DNA from: Pantoea cypripedii
GTDB lineage: Bacteria; Pseudomonadota; Gammaproteobacteria; Enterobacterales; Enterobacteriaceae
Assembly (NCBI RefSeq): GCF_002095535.1
Contig: NZ_MLJI01000001.1
Coordinates: 3,916,412-3,980,411 of the forward strand
Direction: 5' to 3'
DNA length: 64,000 nt
Shown piece after piece: positions 46,656 to 59,010 of the stretch. The translations under genes and the position numbers were made by a program. The notes under the pieces were generated by a model. It did not search any database. It was not told where the DNA came from and saw only the letters and a program-made list of their open reading frames with translations. Positions within the stretch are counted from its first letter, which is position 1, and each line of letters begins with the position of its first letter.

Positions 46656-48257
46656 CCGTGAGCTGAGATCGTGGCTTAATAGCGGCTGGCCGCGCGTATC
46701 CAGGAACTGCTGACACCAACCATCGGCCAGCGGCGGTTCCGCCACTTTCAGCAGGATTGCCGCCGTTGCCAGCTGCAACAGATCATGCGTCACCGCCCGC
46801 GCCTGCGCTTCCTGGACGTTACCGAGACGCAGGCGCAGCTGCCGCCAGCGGCGGTCGAAATGACGATTACATCCTTTCACCGCGTCCAGTTCATCACTCA
46901 GCATCGTCAGCGTATCCGATTGGCGGTTAAGTACCCGTAACACATCCAGGCACATGACATTGCCGGAACCTTCCCAGATGCTGTTGACCGGCATCTCACG
47001 ATACAGCCGCGGCAACTCGCTTTCTTCGCAATAACCGATGCCGCCCAGCACCTCCATCGCTTCAGCGACAAAAGGTATCCCCGCCTGGCAAGTCACATAT
47101 TTGGCCGCCGGGGTGAATAGCCGGGCATAGAGACGTTCATGCTCGCTGGAGGGGGTTGACCAGGCGCGCGCCAGACGCAACAACAACGCGGTTTGTCCCT
47201 CCAGCTGTAGCGCCTGCTGGGCCAGCACTGCGCGCATCAGCGGCTGGTCGCTGAGGTTTTTGCCCATCACCTGACGCTGCTGGGCATGGTGCAGGGCAAT
47301 GGAGAACGCCCGCCGCATCAGCCCGTGGCTACCGAGTGCGCAATCGAAACGCGTCATACCGCCCATTTTCAGGATCAACCGCACGCCTTCGCCCTCTTCC
47401 CCCAGCAGCCAGCCGATCGCATCCTGAAACTCTACTTCACAGCTGGCATTGGCGCGATTGCCGAGCTTGTCTTTGAGGCGTTCCAGCCGGATAGCATTGC
47501 GTGCGCCATCCGGCAGCAGGCGCGGCAGGAAAAAGCAGCTCAGGCCACCCGAGGTCTGCGCCAGTATCAGATGTGCGTCGCTTTGTGGCACCGAGAAAAA
47601 CCATTTATGGCCGATAATGCGATAAGCCTCACCGGGGCCGCGTCCACCCAATGGCTCCGCGCGCGTGCTGTTGCTCAGTACATCGGTGCCGCCCTGCTTT
47701 TCGGTCATCCCCATACCAATCAGCAACCCCCGTTTCTTGTTACCGGGTTGATGATGCGCATCGTAGCGGTCGCTCAGCAACGCATCGTGCCAGTCGAGCC
47801 AGGGTTCTGGCAGGTGATTTTGCAGCAGCGGAATGGCGGCGTGGGTCATGGTGACCGGGCAAAGCGACCCTGCCTCCACCTGCGCGTGCAGGATAAAGCG
47901 CGCCGCACGAGCCACCATCGCGTTGGGCTGAACATCGGGTTGCCAGCTAAGATTGTGCAGGCGGCTGGCGCATAAGCCCTGCATCAGCAGATGCCACGCG
48001 GGATGAAAGCGTACCTCATCCAGCCGTTCACCGCGCGCATCATAGCGCAACAGCTCCGGTGGCTGAGCATTGGCCAGTCGTCCCAATTCGAGAGATTCGG
48101 CGCTGCCGAGTTGCAGTCCGACCGAAGCCAGCCATTCACGGTCCCAGCTGGCACCTTCCCGCGCAACGGCTTCGCATAAGGGAAGATCGCGGGTAAACAG
48201 GTTGCTGTTGCTGAGCGGCTGAGGCTGATTGAAAACGCTGTGGGTTGTCCAGGTCAT
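46629..48257 (-). CDS. aidB: AidB, alkylation-response acyl-CoA-dehydrogenase-like flavoprotein
   Basis: A 542-residue flavoprotein of the acyl-CoA dehydrogenase superfamily. It binds DNA and is induced by alkylating agents with Ada in E. coli; proposed to deactivate alkylators near DNA. Motifs are GMGMTEKQGGTDVLSNSTRAEP, GHKWFFSVPQSDAHLILAQT and the FAD/substrate region ALGSHGLMRRAFSIALHHAQQRQVMGKNL with VLGGIGYCEESELPRLYREMPVNSIWEGSGNVMCLD. Length matches E. coli (541). Confidence 0.95.
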   Translation of the reverse strand: MTWTTHSVFNQPQPLSNSNLFTRDLPLCEAVAREGASWDREWLASVGLQLGSAESLELGRLANAQPPELLRYDARGERLDEVRFHPAWHLLMQGLCASRLHNLSWQPDVQPNAMVARAARFILHAQVEAGSLCPVTMTHAAIPLLQNHLPEPWLDWHDALLSDRYDAHHQPGNKKRGLLIGMGMTEKQGGTDVLSNSTRAEPLGGRGPGEAYRIIGHKWFFSVPQSDAHLILAQTSGGLSCFFLPRLLPDGARNAIRLERLKDKLGNRANASCEVEFQDAIGWLLGEEGEGVRLILKMGGMTRFDCALGSHGLMRRAFSIALHHAQQRQVMGKNLSDQPLMRAVLAQQALQLEGQTALLLRLARAWSTPSSEHERLYARLFTPAAKYVTCQAGIPFVAEAMEVLGGIGYCEESELPRLYREMPVNSIWEGSGNVMCLDVLRVLNRQSDTLTMLSDELDAVKGCNRHFDRRWRQLRLRLGNVQEAQARAVTHDLLQLATAAILLKVAEPPLADGWCQQFLDTRGQPLLSHDLSSRLLLRATAG

Positions 48258-48341
48258 AACGTCCCCCTAACTTGGCTCACAGCCTAAGTATGGGGGTGAT
48301 AGTCAGTTATGCCTGGTACAAAAACTAATTTGCGGAGGGGA

Positions 48342-49076
48342 TCACGCCAGGCGCTGACGTACCGCTTCGAACAGACAAATACCGGTCGCCACGGAAACGT
48401 TCAGAGAAGATACGCTGCCCGCCATCGGGATGCTGATCAACTCATCGCAATGCTCACGCGTCAGACGGCGCATACCCTCGCCCTCTGCACCCATCACCAG
48501 CGCCAGTGAACCCGGCAGCTTGCTCTGGTACAGCGTATGATCGGCTTCACCCGCCGTCCCGACGATCCAGATGTTGTATTCCTGCAGCAAACGCATGGTG
48601 CGCGCCAGGTTAGTCACGCGGATCAGCGGAACGTTTTCTGCCGCTCCACTGGCTACTTTTTTCGCCGTGGCATTCAGCTGTGCGGAACGATCTTTCGGTA
48701 CGATCACCGCATGCACGCCAGCCGCATCAGCGCTGCGCAGGCAGGCTCCGAGGTTATGCGGATCGGTAACGCCATCGAGGATCAACAGGAACGGATTATC
48801 CAGCGATTCCAGCAGATCCGGCAGATCGCCTTCCTGATAATTTTTACCCGGCTTCACGCGTGCCACGATCCCCTGATGCACACCGCCTTCCACCTGGCTA
48901 TCCAGCCACTGGCGATTGGCCAGCTGAATAACAATTCCCTGAGCTTCCAGCGCGGCGATCAGCGGTTGCAGGCGACGATCATCACGGCCTTTGAGAATAA
49001 AGACTTCCTGAAAACGCTGAGGATCGCGTTCCAGCAGGGCCTGCACGGCATGGATACCAAAAATTATTTCACTCAT
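48342..49076 (-). CDS. rlmB: 23S rRNA 2'-O-ribose G2251 methyltransferase RlmB
   Basis: A SPOUT-class methyltransferase of 244 residues that modifies G2251 in the peptidyl-transferase P loop. It has an N-terminal L30-like substrate domain ([26 protein letters not shown]) and trefoil-knot motifs [48 protein letters not shown] and [20 protein letters not shown]. The start is ATG 49076 (MSEIIFG); four upstream codons are not conserved. It follows rnr, with a palindromic repeat between them. Confidence 0.97.
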   Translation of the reverse strand: MSEIIFGIHAVQALLERDPQRFQEVFILKGRDDRRLQPLIAALEAQGIVIQLANRQWLDSQVEGGVHQGIVARVKPGKNYQEGDLPDLLESLDNPFLLILDGVTDPHNLGACLRSADAAGVHAVIVPKDRSAQLNATAKKVASGAAENVPLIRVTNLARTMRLLQEYNIWIVGTAGEADHTLYQSKLPGSLALVMGAEGEGMRRLTREHCDELISIPMAGSVSSLNVSVATGICLFEAVRQRLA

Positions 49077-49106
49077 TACTTTGCTCAAGGTTGGATGTCG
49101 GACGTC

Positions 49107-49130
49107 GCGGCGCGATACATCGCGCCGCTA
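49107..49130. repeat. Short palindromic intergenic repeat, copy 6
   Basis: GCGGCGCGAT-ac-ATCGCGCCGC perfect 10-bp hairpin followed by TAC, between rnr and rlmB. It is the cleanest full-length member of the family. Confidence 0.78.
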
Positions 49131-49143
49131 CAACTGATCAGCA

Positions 49144-51582
49144 TCAGGCTTCGCTGGTTTTCTTCTTCGCCGCGCGCTTAGCCTTAGTGGCGGCGGCGAT
49201 TTTACGGGTTTTTTCGGAGACTTTTTTGCTTTTTTTCTCAGCTTTCGCTTTCGCCGGTTTTTTCTTCTCACCGCGGAAAGCGGCATCCGGCTCGAAATTC
49301 ACATTTTTACCGGCATCACGGCGGCGTTTAGCCGGAGCTTGTCCACCACGCTTCTCGCGCTCGCGAGCGGTTTTACCTTCACCACGCGGGACACGCTGGC
49401 TGGAAATCAGCGCGAAGTCGATTTTGCGTTCGTCCATGTGCACCGCTTCCACCCGCACTTCAACGGCATCGCCCAGGCGATAGGTTCGTCCACCGGATTC
49501 ACCGATCAGACGTTGCCCTACCGGATCGAAGCGGTAGTAATCATTGTCCAGCGAGGAAACATGCACCAGACCATCGATAAATAGATCGTTCAGACGCACG
49601 AAGAAACCAAAACCGGTCACGCTGGAGATCACACCGGTAAAGACGTTACCCACCTGATCCTGCATAAAGTCGCATTTCAGCCAGTCAGCAACGTCACGCG
49701 TGGCCTCGTCGGCACGGCGTTCGGTCATGGAACAGTGCTGGCCGAGTTGCAGCATCTGCTGCATATCATAGTGGTAACCGCCGGTCGCCGTGGTGTTACC
49801 TTTCTCCTCACCCTGCTCTTTCGCCAGCAAATATTTGATGGCGCGATGCAGCAGCAAGTCCGGGTAGCGGCGAATCGGTGAAGTGAAGTGTGCATACGAC
49901 GCCAGCGCCAGACCAAAGTGGCCACGGTTTTCCGGATCGTACACCGCCTGCTTCATCGAACGCAGCAGCATGGTTTGCAGCATTTCAGCATCCGGGCGAT
50001 CGGCGATCTGCGTCAGCAGCTCGGCATAATCAATCGGCTGCGGCTTGCTGCCACCCGGCAGGCTCAGACCCAGCTCGTTCAGTACAGTACGGAAGCTGGT
50101 GATGCTGTCGTCACTCGGGCGATCGTGATCGCGGAACAAGGCCGGTTCTTCGTTCTTCTCAACAAAACGCGCTGACGCGATGTTGGCGAGGATCATACAT
50201 TCTTCAATCAGCTTATGGGCATCGTTACGCACCGTGCGCTCGACGCGCTCAATACGGCGATCGGCATTGAAGATGAATTTAGCTTCTTCGGTTTCGAAGG
50301 AGATGCCGCCACGCTGCTCGCGCGACTTTTCCAGCACCTGATACATGCGGTGCAACTCTTCAAGATGCTTCACCAGCGGTGCGTATTGTTCACGCAGCTC
50401 CGGGTTGCCTTGCAGGATATTCCACACTTTGGTGTAGGTCAGGCGCGCGTGTGAATTCATCACCGCTTCATAATGTTTGTAGCCGGTCAGTTTGCCGGTG
50501 GCCGAGATGGTCATTTCGCACACCATACACAGGCGATCAACCTGCGGATTCAGTGAGCAGAGGCCATTCGACAGCACTTCCGGCAGCATCGGTACGACCT
50601 GCGACGGGAAATACACCGAGGTGCCGCGCTGGTGCGCTTCGTTGTCCAGAGCGGTGCCCGGACGCACGTAATAACTGACGTCGGCAATCGCCACCCATAA
50701 ACGCCAGCCACCACCGCGTTTTTTCTCACAGTAGACTGCATCGTCGAAGTCGCGCGCGTCCTCACCATCAATGGTGACTAACGGCAACTGACGTAGATCG
50801 ACACGACCTTTCTTCGCCGCTTCCGGCACTTCTTCTTTCAGTTTGGCGATCTGTTTTTCGACTTCTTCCGGCCAGACGTGGGGAATTTCATGGGTGCGCA
50901 GCGCCATATCGACAGCCAGACCGGTGCCCATATTGTCGCCCAGCACTTCCGTGACCTTGCCCAGCGCTTTGGTGCGACGCGTCGGGCGCTGAGTGATCTC
51001 CACCACCACGACCGAGCCCATACGCGCGTTCAGCGTCTGGTCCTGTGGAATGAGGATATCAAAGCTCAGACGACTGTCGTCCGGCACCACAAAGCCCGTC
51101 CCGGCATCGGTAAAGTAACGACCAACAATCTGGCTGTTACGTGGCTCCAGCACGCGTACTACGCGCGCCTCGCGGCGGCCTTTGCGATCCGCGCCACCGG
51201 GTTGCGCCAGGATCACGTCACCGTGCAGACACAGTTTCAACTGTTCGGCAGAAAGATAGAAATCATCCTTCTGCCCTTCGACGCGCAGAAAGCCGTAACC
51301 ATCACGATGGCCAATCACTTTGCCACGCAGCAAATCAAGGCGCTCAGGCAGCGCGTAGCATTGACGGCGGGTAAATATCAGCTGTCCATCGCGCTCCATG
51401 GCACGCAGACGGCGGCGCAGCGCTTCCAGCTGCTCTTCACTGCTGATATTGAGTTCCTGGGCGATGTCATCGCGGCTGGCAGGCTTTTCGCGTTTTTCTA
51501 ATAGCGCCAGAATAAACTCCCGACTGGGGATCGGGTTTTCATATTTTTCAGCTTCTCTTTCCTGAAAAGGGTCTTTTGACAT
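49144..51582 (-). CDS. rnr: Exoribonuclease R (RNase R)
   Basis: An 812-residue RNB-family 3'-5' exoribonuclease that degrades structured RNA and joins trans-translation with SmpB/tmRNA. It has an HTH_12 N-terminal domain ([25 protein letters not shown]), cold-shock domains, and an RNB catalytic core with metal-binding aspartates in [20 protein letters not shown]. The S1 domain is [34 protein letters not shown], and a long Lys-rich tail ends the protein. It is 16 nt after nsrR, matching the E. coli nsrR-rnr-rlmB operon. Confidence 0.97.
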   Translation of the reverse strand: MSKDPFQEREAEKYENPIPSREFILALLEKREKPASRDDIAQELNISSEEQLEALRRRLRAMERDGQLIFTRRQCYALPERLDLLRGKVIGHRDGYGFLRVEGQKDDFYLSAEQLKLCLHGDVILAQPGGADRKGRREARVVRVLEPRNSQIVGRYFTDAGTGFVVPDDSRLSFDILIPQDQTLNARMGSVVVVEITQRPTRRTKALGKVTEVLGDNMGTGLAVDMALRTHEIPHVWPEEVEKQIAKLKEEVPEAAKKGRVDLRQLPLVTIDGEDARDFDDAVYCEKKRGGGWRLWVAIADVSYYVRPGTALDNEAHQRGTSVYFPSQVVPMLPEVLSNGLCSLNPQVDRLCMVCEMTISATGKLTGYKHYEAVMNSHARLTYTKVWNILQGNPELREQYAPLVKHLEELHRMYQVLEKSREQRGGISFETEEAKFIFNADRRIERVERTVRNDAHKLIEECMILANIASARFVEKNEEPALFRDHDRPSDDSITSFRTVLNELGLSLPGGSKPQPIDYAELLTQIADRPDAEMLQTMLLRSMKQAVYDPENRGHFGLALASYAHFTSPIRRYPDLLLHRAIKYLLAKEQGEEKGNTTATGGYHYDMQQMLQLGQHCSMTERRADEATRDVADWLKCDFMQDQVGNVFTGVISSVTGFGFFVRLNDLFIDGLVHVSSLDNDYYRFDPVGQRLIGESGGRTYRLGDAVEVRVEAVHMDERKIDFALISSQRVPRGEGKTAREREKRGGQAPAKRRRDAGKNVNFEPDAAFRGEKKKPAKAKAEKKSKKVSEKTRKIAAATKAKRAAKKKTSEA

Positions 51583-51598
51583 TACGGTTCCTCCGATG

Positions 51599-52042
51599 TC
51601 ATTTTTGATGGATTGCCACCGGCGGTTCGGACAATAAGATTTGGTACAGTGGTTCGTTGTCTTTGACGAGATCGGCTAGCGTGTAATTATCCAGCTCATC
51701 AAGAAATAACTGGACCGCACTGCTCAACGCTTTGCGCAAGCGACAGGCTGGCGTAATGCTGCATTCACCACAGTTAACCAGCTGTAGTGGCTCCATTTTC
51801 CTGACAACGTCGCCAATGACAATTTTTTCCGGGTCCATGCCTAAACGAATTCCGCCGTTTTTACCGCGTGTTGCGGCCACAAAGCCGGCCCGGCTCAGTT
51901 GGTTGATGATTTTCACCATGTGATTACGCGACACCCCGTAGGTATCGGTCACTTCAGTAATGTTGGTCTGCTTACCCTCGGGCAAAGTGGCCATGTAGAT
52001 CAAGGCACGCAGACCGTAATCAGTAAAACTTGTAAGCTGCAC
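51599..52042 (-). CDS. nsrR: Nitric-oxide-sensing repressor NsrR
   Basis: Rrf2-family [Fe-S] regulator of 147 residues that represses NO-detoxification genes until its cluster is nitrosylated. The winged helix is [55 protein letters not shown]. The cluster ligands appear as Cys91, Cys94 and Cys100 in [11 protein letters not shown]. As I recall, E. coli has Cys91/96/102, so the first spacing here is two residues shorter. It heads the nsrR-rnr-rlmB transcript. Confidence 0.95.
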   Translation of the reverse strand: MQLTSFTDYGLRALIYMATLPEGKQTNITEVTDTYGVSRNHMVKIINQLSRAGFVAATRGKNGGIRLGMDPEKIVIGDVVRKMEPLQLVNCGECSITPACRLRKALSSAVQLFLDELDNYTLADLVKDNEPLYQILLSEPPVAIHQK

Positions 52043-52206
52043 ATGTACCTCAGTGAATCATCGGGTGTTATTTTTATATGCCGACTGGCGTTGCGTTTAA
52101 TTATGATGATAAACCAGTGCGTGAAGGCCGGTGCGTTTTTTTCAGGCAACTCTTGATATTTGCAAGAAAAAATATTGTGAGCGGAGTCAAAGAGCAGATA
52201 AACAGA

Positions 52207-52225
52207 GGCCGGACAGGGTCCGGCC
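52207..52225 (-). terminator. Probable purA terminator
   Basis: GGCCGGAC-agg-GTCCGGCC perfect 8-bp stem 9 nt past the purA stop. On the minus strand it is followed by TCTGTTTATC, a weak T-run. Confidence 0.65.
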
Positions 52226-52233
52226 AGAGGGGA

Positions 52234-53553
<1,320 letters not shown>

Positions 53554-53599
53554 TTAAAAATGGATTCTACCACCTGACTTTTCCACTTTCAGCTCTTTT

Positions 53600-53614
53600 A
53601 GCATACGATTGCGC
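53600..53614 (-). promoter_or_regulatory. PurR-like site upstream of purA
   Basis: The minus strand reads GCGCAATCGTATGCT, matching the PurR consensus ACGCAAACGTTTGCG at about 11 of 15 positions, around 70 nt before the purA start. E. coli purA is PurR-regulated. Confidence 0.5.
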
Positions 53615-53701
53615 GGTTTTTTGCCTGAGTTTTGATCGATACAACATGTTGGGGATAAAACAGCGGCAAGACACAACGATGCTGCGAAATAACGCGCATT
53701 T

Positions 53702-53899
53702 TTAGCTCGCGTGCACACTTAACATGTAATAGATCACCACCCCGGCAACCACCAGTCCACCGCCAAAACGATGTAACAGGCGATCCGGCAGCTGCGCCAT
53801 AGTCAGAATCATCCGTCGCCAGATGCGCGGCAGAAACATCGGTCCCAGCCCTTCCAGAACCAGCACCAAAGCCAGTGCCATCCAGATGGTTGTGTTCAT
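53702..53899 (-). CDS. yjeT: YjeT, DUF2065 membrane protein
   Basis: A 65-residue inner-membrane protein with two spans (IWMALALVLVLEGLGPMF and GGGLVVAGVVIYYML) and the family arginine loop RIWRRMILTMAQLPDRLLHRFG. It matches E. coli YjeT, role unknown, found after hflC in many gamma-proteobacteria. A terminator separates it from hflC, so it may have its own promoter or rely on read-through. Confidence 0.9.
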   Translation of the reverse strand: MNTTIWMALALVLVLEGLGPMFLPRIWRRMILTMAQLPDRLLHRFGGGLVVAGVVIYYMLSVHAS

Positions 53900-53910
53900 T
53901 ATCTTTTCCC

Positions 53911-53942
53911 CAAAAAAAAGGCCGACAAGATTGTCGGCCTTG
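53911..53942 (-). terminator. Terminator after hflC
   Basis: AAGGCCGACAA / TTGTCGGCCTT perfect stem with a 2-nt loop; on the minus strand it is followed by a run of T (plus-strand A8 at 53912-53919). Confidence 0.92.
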
Positions 53943-53957
53943 AATTTATATCAGTTC

Positions 53958-54962
53958 TTAATGCGTTGCGTTAGAGGGGGCCTTCATATAACGGAAGAAA
54001 TCGCTATCCGGGCTTAAAACCATAATATCCTGATTATCTGCGAAGCTATTTTCATAGGCACGCAGGCTACGGATAAAGGCATAGAAATCCGGATCCTGGC
54101 TGAACGCATCGGCAAACAGTTTCGCCGCTTGCGCATCACCTTCACCACGAGAAATCAGTGCCTCACGCTGGGCTTCTGCCAGTGTACGGGTCACCTGATA
54201 ATCCGCCTGAGCGCGCAGTTTTTCTGCCTCTTCCTGACCCTGTGAACGCTGGCTACGTGCTACCGCTTCACGCTCGGCGCGCATACGGTTGTAGATCGCA
54301 TCAGAGACTTCAGTTGGCAGGTTGATCTGCTTAATCCGTACGTCAACCACCTGAATACCCAGGGCAGCCATGCTGTTCGGGTTCGGCGCTGGCTCTTTGC
54401 TGTTGGTTTCACGCTCAACGCGTGCTGCGGCATCAGCAATCGCATCGTCTGCAGCTGGCGTCTGTACTTCGTCATCGTTACCTGCGCTACCGGTATTCAG
54501 GGCATCACGCACATCAGTAGTCAGACGACCACGTGAGTCGGTCACGATATCTTTTACATCCAGACGACCCATTTCAGAACGCAAACGGTCACTGAACTTA
54601 CGTTTCAGCAGCACTTCAGCCTGAGAAATGTCGCCACCACCGGTCGCCAGGTAGTAACGGCTAAAATCACTGATACGCCATTTGATGTAGGAATCAACGA
54701 TCAGGTCTTTCTTCTCTTTGGTGACAAAGCGATCCGCCTGGTTGTCCATGGTCTGGATACGCGCATCCAGTGATTTCACGGTTTCAATAAACGGAATCTT
54801 GAAGTGCAGACCCGGTGCATAGACCAGCGGTTTGTTCTCGCTATCACGCAGAACCTTGCCAAAACGCAGCACGATGCCACGCTGACCTTCCTGCACCACG
54901 AACAGTGACGCGTACAGCACCACCAGCACTACAATAATTACGGCGATGATTGGCTTACGCAT
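53958..54962 (-). CDS. hflC: HflC, SPFH-domain regulator of FtsH
   Basis: A 334-residue protein with one N-terminal span (KPIIAVIIVVLVVLYASLFVV) and a periplasmic SPFH/band-7 domain (GQRGIVLRFGKVL...YAPGLHFKIPFIETVKSLDARIQTMD). A helical region (RSQGQEEAEKLRAQADYQVTRTLAEAQREALISRGEGDAQAAKLFADAF) follows. With HflK it forms a cage around the FtsH protease and limits its activity. It starts three bases after hflK. Confidence 0.97.
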   Translation of the reverse strand: MRKPIIAVIIVVLVVLYASLFVVQEGQRGIVLRFGKVLRDSENKPLVYAPGLHFKIPFIETVKSLDARIQTMDNQADRFVTKEKKDLIVDSYIKWRISDFSRYYLATGGGDISQAEVLLKRKFSDRLRSEMGRLDVKDIVTDSRGRLTTDVRDALNTGSAGNDDEVQTPAADDAIADAAARVERETNSKEPAPNPNSMAALGIQVVDVRIKQINLPTEVSDAIYNRMRAEREAVARSQRSQGQEEAEKLRAQADYQVTRTLAEAQREALISRGEGDAQAAKLFADAFSQDPDFYAFIRSLRAYENSFADNQDIMVLSPDSDFFRYMKAPSNATH

Positions 54963-54965
54963 CGA

Positions 54966-56204
54966 TTACTCCCTCCCTTCACGCTGGGTATCGTTACGCT
55001 GCGCGTTGGCGCGACGTTGATCCATGATGCTGCTCGGACTGTACGATGAAGTGTCGCTATTGCTGGCGTTGCTGTCCGAAGCCGGCGGTAACTTCATCAG
55101 ATTGGCATTTTTCTGGCCGTTTTGACCCGCAGCAGATTGAGCGCCACGCATCAGTTGATCCAGCGGCAGCATCATCAGGTTATTGCTACGGTCGCTAACC
55201 AGCACTTTGCGGGTATGGCTGAGCACGCGTTCCATGCTTTCGATGTACAGACGTTCTTTAGTGATCTGCGGTGCGGCTTTGTATTCCGGCAGCATGAGGG
55301 CAAAGCGCGCCACTTCACCCTGTGCTTCCAGCACGGTGCGTTCTTTGTAAGCACGCGCCTCTTCCAGGATACGTTGTGCCTGACCATTGGCACGTGGCTG
55401 TACTTCGTTGGCGTAGGCTTCTGCTTCACGCACGTACTGCTCACGGTTTTCACGCGCGGCAATCGCATCGTCAAACGACGCTTTGACCTCTTCCGGTGGA
55501 CGCGCCGCCTGGAAGTTAACATCCAGCAGCGTGATGCCCATATTGTACGGACGAATGGTTTCATCGATTTCGCGCTGAGTTTCGCTACGCACCACGGTAC
55601 GACCTTCGGTCAGAATGCGGTCCATCGTCGAACGACCAATCACGCCACGCAGCGCACTGTCAGTCGCCTGACGCAAGCTGTCATCCGCGCTGGTCACAGC
55701 ATAGAGGTAACGCTCAGGATCGGTCACACGGTACTGCACGTTCATTTCTACGCGCACTACGTTTTCGTCTGATGTCAGCATCACGCCAGACGCGGCGAGT
55801 TCACGCACCGCTTCCACGTTCACGGCACGGACCTGATCGATAAAAGTGGGTTTCCAGTTGAGGCCTGGTTCCACCAGATGGCTGAATTTGCCGAAGCGGG
55901 TGACGACGCCACGTTCCGCTTCTTTAATGGTGTAGAAACCGCTGGCTGCCCAGATGATGACTGCCGCTGCGGCAACAATGCCGACCAGTTTGCCACCGCT
56001 ACCGCCACTGCGCTGGCCATTGTCGCTCTGTTTGCCACCGCCCAGTCCACCGAGTTTTTTACTCAGCTTACGGAAGATATCATCCAGATCAGGAGGTCCC
56101 TGATCGCGACCTCCTTTATTCCCCCCAGAGTTGCCGCCTTGATTATTGCTGCTTCCCCACGGGTCGCGGTCCTGTCCGTTATTACCGGGCTGATTCCACG
56201 CCAT
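54966..56204 (-). CDS. hflK: HflK, SPFH-domain regulator of FtsH
   Basis: A 412-residue partner of HflC. A Gly/Asn/Asp-rich cytoplasmic N-terminus (MAWNQPGNNGQDRDPWGSS) with RDQGPPDLDDIFRKLSKKLGGL is followed by one span (VGIVAAAAVIIWAASGFYTI), an SPFH domain (AERGVVTRFGKFSHLVEPGLNWKPTFIDQV) and a helical C-terminal part. ATG 56204 is the conserved start; the ORF runs back to 56357 inside hflX and those 51 codons are rejected. Confidence 0.96.
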   Translation of the reverse strand: MAWNQPGNNGQDRDPWGSSNNQGGNSGGNKGGRDQGPPDLDDIFRKLSKKLGGLGGGKQSDNGQRSGGSGGKLVGIVAAAAVIIWAASGFYTIKEAERGVVTRFGKFSHLVEPGLNWKPTFIDQVRAVNVEAVRELAASGVMLTSDENVVRVEMNVQYRVTDPERYLYAVTSADDSLRQATDSALRGVIGRSTMDRILTEGRTVVRSETQREIDETIRPYNMGITLLDVNFQAARPPEEVKASFDDAIAARENREQYVREAEAYANEVQPRANGQAQRILEEARAYKERTVLEAQGEVARFALMLPEYKAAPQITKERLYIESMERVLSHTRKVLVSDRSNNLMMLPLDQLMRGAQSAAGQNGQKNANLMKLPPASDSNASNSDTSSYSPSSIMDQRRANAQRNDTQREGRE

Positions 56205-56283
56205 GTCTCTACTCCATTTATTGTATTTACGTTTTACCTTGCGGCCGATGTCCTGGCTTTGGGGTAAATGAGTTGGGCAACGG

Positions 56284-57564
56284 TCAAACAATATAACTGG
56301 CGAGCGACGGCTCCTGTTTACATAAACGACGCCAATCAACAATCGGCATACGCACATGTAAACCTACACAGCCATCATCTTCATTCCATTCTTTCTCAAT
56401 CGCCTGTAACTGATAAAAACGACTGCGCAAACGTCCAGCTTCCGGCGGCAAACGCAGGTCGTACTGCGCAATTTCACCGGCAAGGCGTTCTGATAATGCC
56501 TGCCACAGTAAAGGCAGGCCGACCCCCGTCTGGGCTGACAGCCAGACGCGAATCGGCTTATTTTCTTCATCACGGTCGATACGCGGTACAAAATCCTCCA
56601 GCATATCGATTTTGTTCATCACCAGCAGGGCTGGAATTTCATCGGCCTCAATTTCTTCCAGCACGACGTTGACCGCCTCAATATTGTCATTGAGACGCAC
56701 ATCAGCCGCATCAATCACATGCAACAGTAAAGTCGCCTGGCGCGTCTCCTGCAAGGTTGCCTTAAACGCGGCAACTAAATCGTGAGGCAGGTGGCGAATA
56801 AAACCTACCGTGTCTGCCAGCACCACTTCTCCCACATCCGCGACGTTAAGGCGACGCAGGGTAGGATCCAGGGTGGCAAACAACTGATCCGCAGCATAGA
56901 CATCCGCTGATGTAATAGCGTTAAACAGGGTGGATTTACCGGCGTTGGTGTAGCCCACCAGCGAAACGGTTGGTACATCCGCTTTGGCACGCGCCTGTCG
57001 GCCCTGCTCGCGCTGTTTTTCCACGCGTTCAAGACGGGACAGGATCAGGCTGATGCGATTGCGCAGCAAACGACGGTCCGTTTCCAACTGGGTTTCACCC
57101 GGACCACGCAAGCCAATGCCGCCTTTCTGACGTTCAAGGTGCGTCCATCCACGTACCAGGCGGGTTGCCAGATGGCGTAGCTGTGCCAGCTCGACCTGCA
57201 ATTTACCCTCATGGGTGCGGGCGCGCTGGGCAAAAATATCAAGAATTAAGCCGGTGCGGTCGACAACGCGACATTCGCACAGCCGCTCAAGATTTCGTTC
57301 CTGGGCAGGGGATAAGGCATGATCGAATAACACGACCGATGCTCCACTCGCTTTTACCGCATCGGCAATTTCAACTGCCTTTCCTTCACCGACAAAATAT
57401 TTGGGATGTGGCGCTTTACGGCTGCCAGTAATAACCTGCAGCGCTTCGACGCCCGCAGAAGAGACAAGAGTTTCAAACTCCTGCAAATCTTCCAGCTCTT
57501 TGTCTTGGGAGAACCAGATGTGTACCAGTACGGCCTGCTCACCGGCATCATAACGGTCAAACAA
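56284..57564 (-). CDS. hflX: Ribosome-splitting GTPase HflX
   Basis: A 426-residue OBG-HflX GTPase that splits stalled 70S ribosomes under heat stress. It has an N-terminal HflX domain ([40 protein letters not shown]), a coiled linker ([24 protein letters not shown]), the G1 loop [15 protein letters not shown], switch [16 protein letters not shown] and NKID. It lies 82 nt after hfq, in the E. coli order miaA-hfq-hflX-hflK-hflC. Confidence 0.97.
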   Translation of the reverse strand: MFDRYDAGEQAVLVHIWFSQDKELEDLQEFETLVSSAGVEALQVITGSRKAPHPKYFVGEGKAVEIADAVKASGASVVLFDHALSPAQERNLERLCECRVVDRTGLILDIFAQRARTHEGKLQVELAQLRHLATRLVRGWTHLERQKGGIGLRGPGETQLETDRRLLRNRISLILSRLERVEKQREQGRQARAKADVPTVSLVGYTNAGKSTLFNAITSADVYAADQLFATLDPTLRRLNVADVGEVVLADTVGFIRHLPHDLVAAFKATLQETRQATLLLHVIDAADVRLNDNIEAVNVVLEEIEADEIPALLVMNKIDMLEDFVPRIDRDEENKPIRVWLSAQTGVGLPLLWQALSERLAGEIAQYDLRLPPEAGRLRSRFYQLQAIEKEWNEDDGCVGLHVRMPIVDWRRLCKQEPSLASYIV

Positions 57565-57646
57565 GCTATAACCTCGCTAAAATAAAATAACCAGGACGGG
57601 AAAACGCATTCGCTCTCCAGCCCTGGCTTCACGGCAACACAAAAAA

Positions 57647-57970
<324 letters not shown>

Positions 57971-58059
57971 TTATATGCTTGTTGTTTATTACTTTTTGAA
58001 CCGTGGTTCAGAAAAACTGCGTAAAAATTTGCGCACGATAACGGACCAATTGTACACAA

Positions 58060-59010
58060 TCATCCCTGCTTAGCACTAACAACCTGAAGCACCGCATTAC
58101 GCGCTAAATCTGGCTCATCACTGTCTAACCAGTGCACGTCGGGCCAGCCACGTAACCAGGTCATCTGGCGCTTCGCGAGCTGCCGGGTTGCGCAAATTCC
58201 CCGATAAACCATTTCGTTGTAATCGATTTCGCCAGTGAGGTAAGACCACATTTGACGATAACCGACACAGCGAATGGAAGGCATATCCGTATGCAAATCA
58301 CCTCGTGCAAACAGAGCACGAGCCTCCGCTTCAAATCCTGACGCCAGCATCTGGTTGTAACGCAACGCAATGCGTTGATGTAACAGCTCGCGGCTCGCCG
58401 GAGCGATTGCGAATTGGTACACGTCGTAGGGTAACGCTTCACCGGATGTTTTTGTCAGTTCCGTTAAAGTTTTACCCGAAATAAAAAAAACTTCCAGTGC
58501 TCGCGAAAGTCTCTGCGGATCATTCGGATGAATACGACTGCCGGCGACCGGATCGATTTCACACAGTTGGCGGTGAAGGTCATCCCAACCCTTTTCTGCC
58601 GCCATTTGCTCTATCCGCTGACGCACGTCCGGATCGGCCGAGGGCAGCGGCGACAATCCTTCAAGCAACGCCTTGAAGTAGAGCATAGTTCCACCAACAA
58701 GCAACGGAATCTTACCCCTTTGGGTGATCTCCGCCATTTCTGCCAGCGCATCGCGACGAAACTCAGCAGCGGAATAAGCTTCCGCCGGGTCGCGAATGTC
58801 CAGCAAACGATGAGGTGCCTGCGCTAACTCCTCAGCAGACGGCTTCGCCGTGCCAATATCCATCCCGCGATAGATTAAGGCAGAGTCAACGCTAATAAGT
58901 TCCACCGGAAGATGCTGACGCAACGAAATTGCCAGTGCCGTCTTACCGGAGGCGGTAGGCCCCATCAAAAAAATTGCCTTAGGCCGGCCAGCCTGGTTCT
59001 GTTCACTCAT
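58060..59010 (-). CDS. miaA: tRNA dimethylallyltransferase MiaA
   Basis: A 316-residue enzyme that prenylates A37 of tRNAs reading UNN codons. Motifs are P-loop [10 protein letters not shown] (residues 17-26), [59 protein letters not shown] and the zinc-less C-terminal [45 protein letters not shown]. The start overlaps the end of mutL by eight bases. In E. coli, hfq promoters lie inside this gene. Confidence 0.98.
   Translation of the reverse strand: MSEQNQAGRPKAIFLMGPTASGKTALAISLRQHLPVELISVDSALIYRGMDIGTAKPSAEELAQAPHRLLDIRDPAEAYSAAEFRRDALAEMAEITQRGKIPLLVGGTMLYFKALLEGLSPLPSADPDVRQRIEQMAAEKGWDDLHRQLCEIDPVAGSRIHPNDPQRLSRALEVFFISGKTLTELTKTSGEALPYDVYQFAIAPASRELLHQRIALRYNQMLASGFEAEARALFARGDLHTDMPSIRCVGYRQMWSYLTGEIDYNEMVYRGICATRQLAKRQMTWLRGWPDVHWLDSDEPDLARNAVLQVVSAKQG

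Noticed and set aside
52140..52180. FNR- or NsrR-type site in the nsrR upstream region (TTGATATTTGCAAG)
   Set aside because: Only one half-site matches well; not enough to call.
54966..56357. Longer hflK start at 56357
   Set aside because: The extra 51 codons overlap hflX and lack similarity; the family starts MAWNQPGN at 56204.
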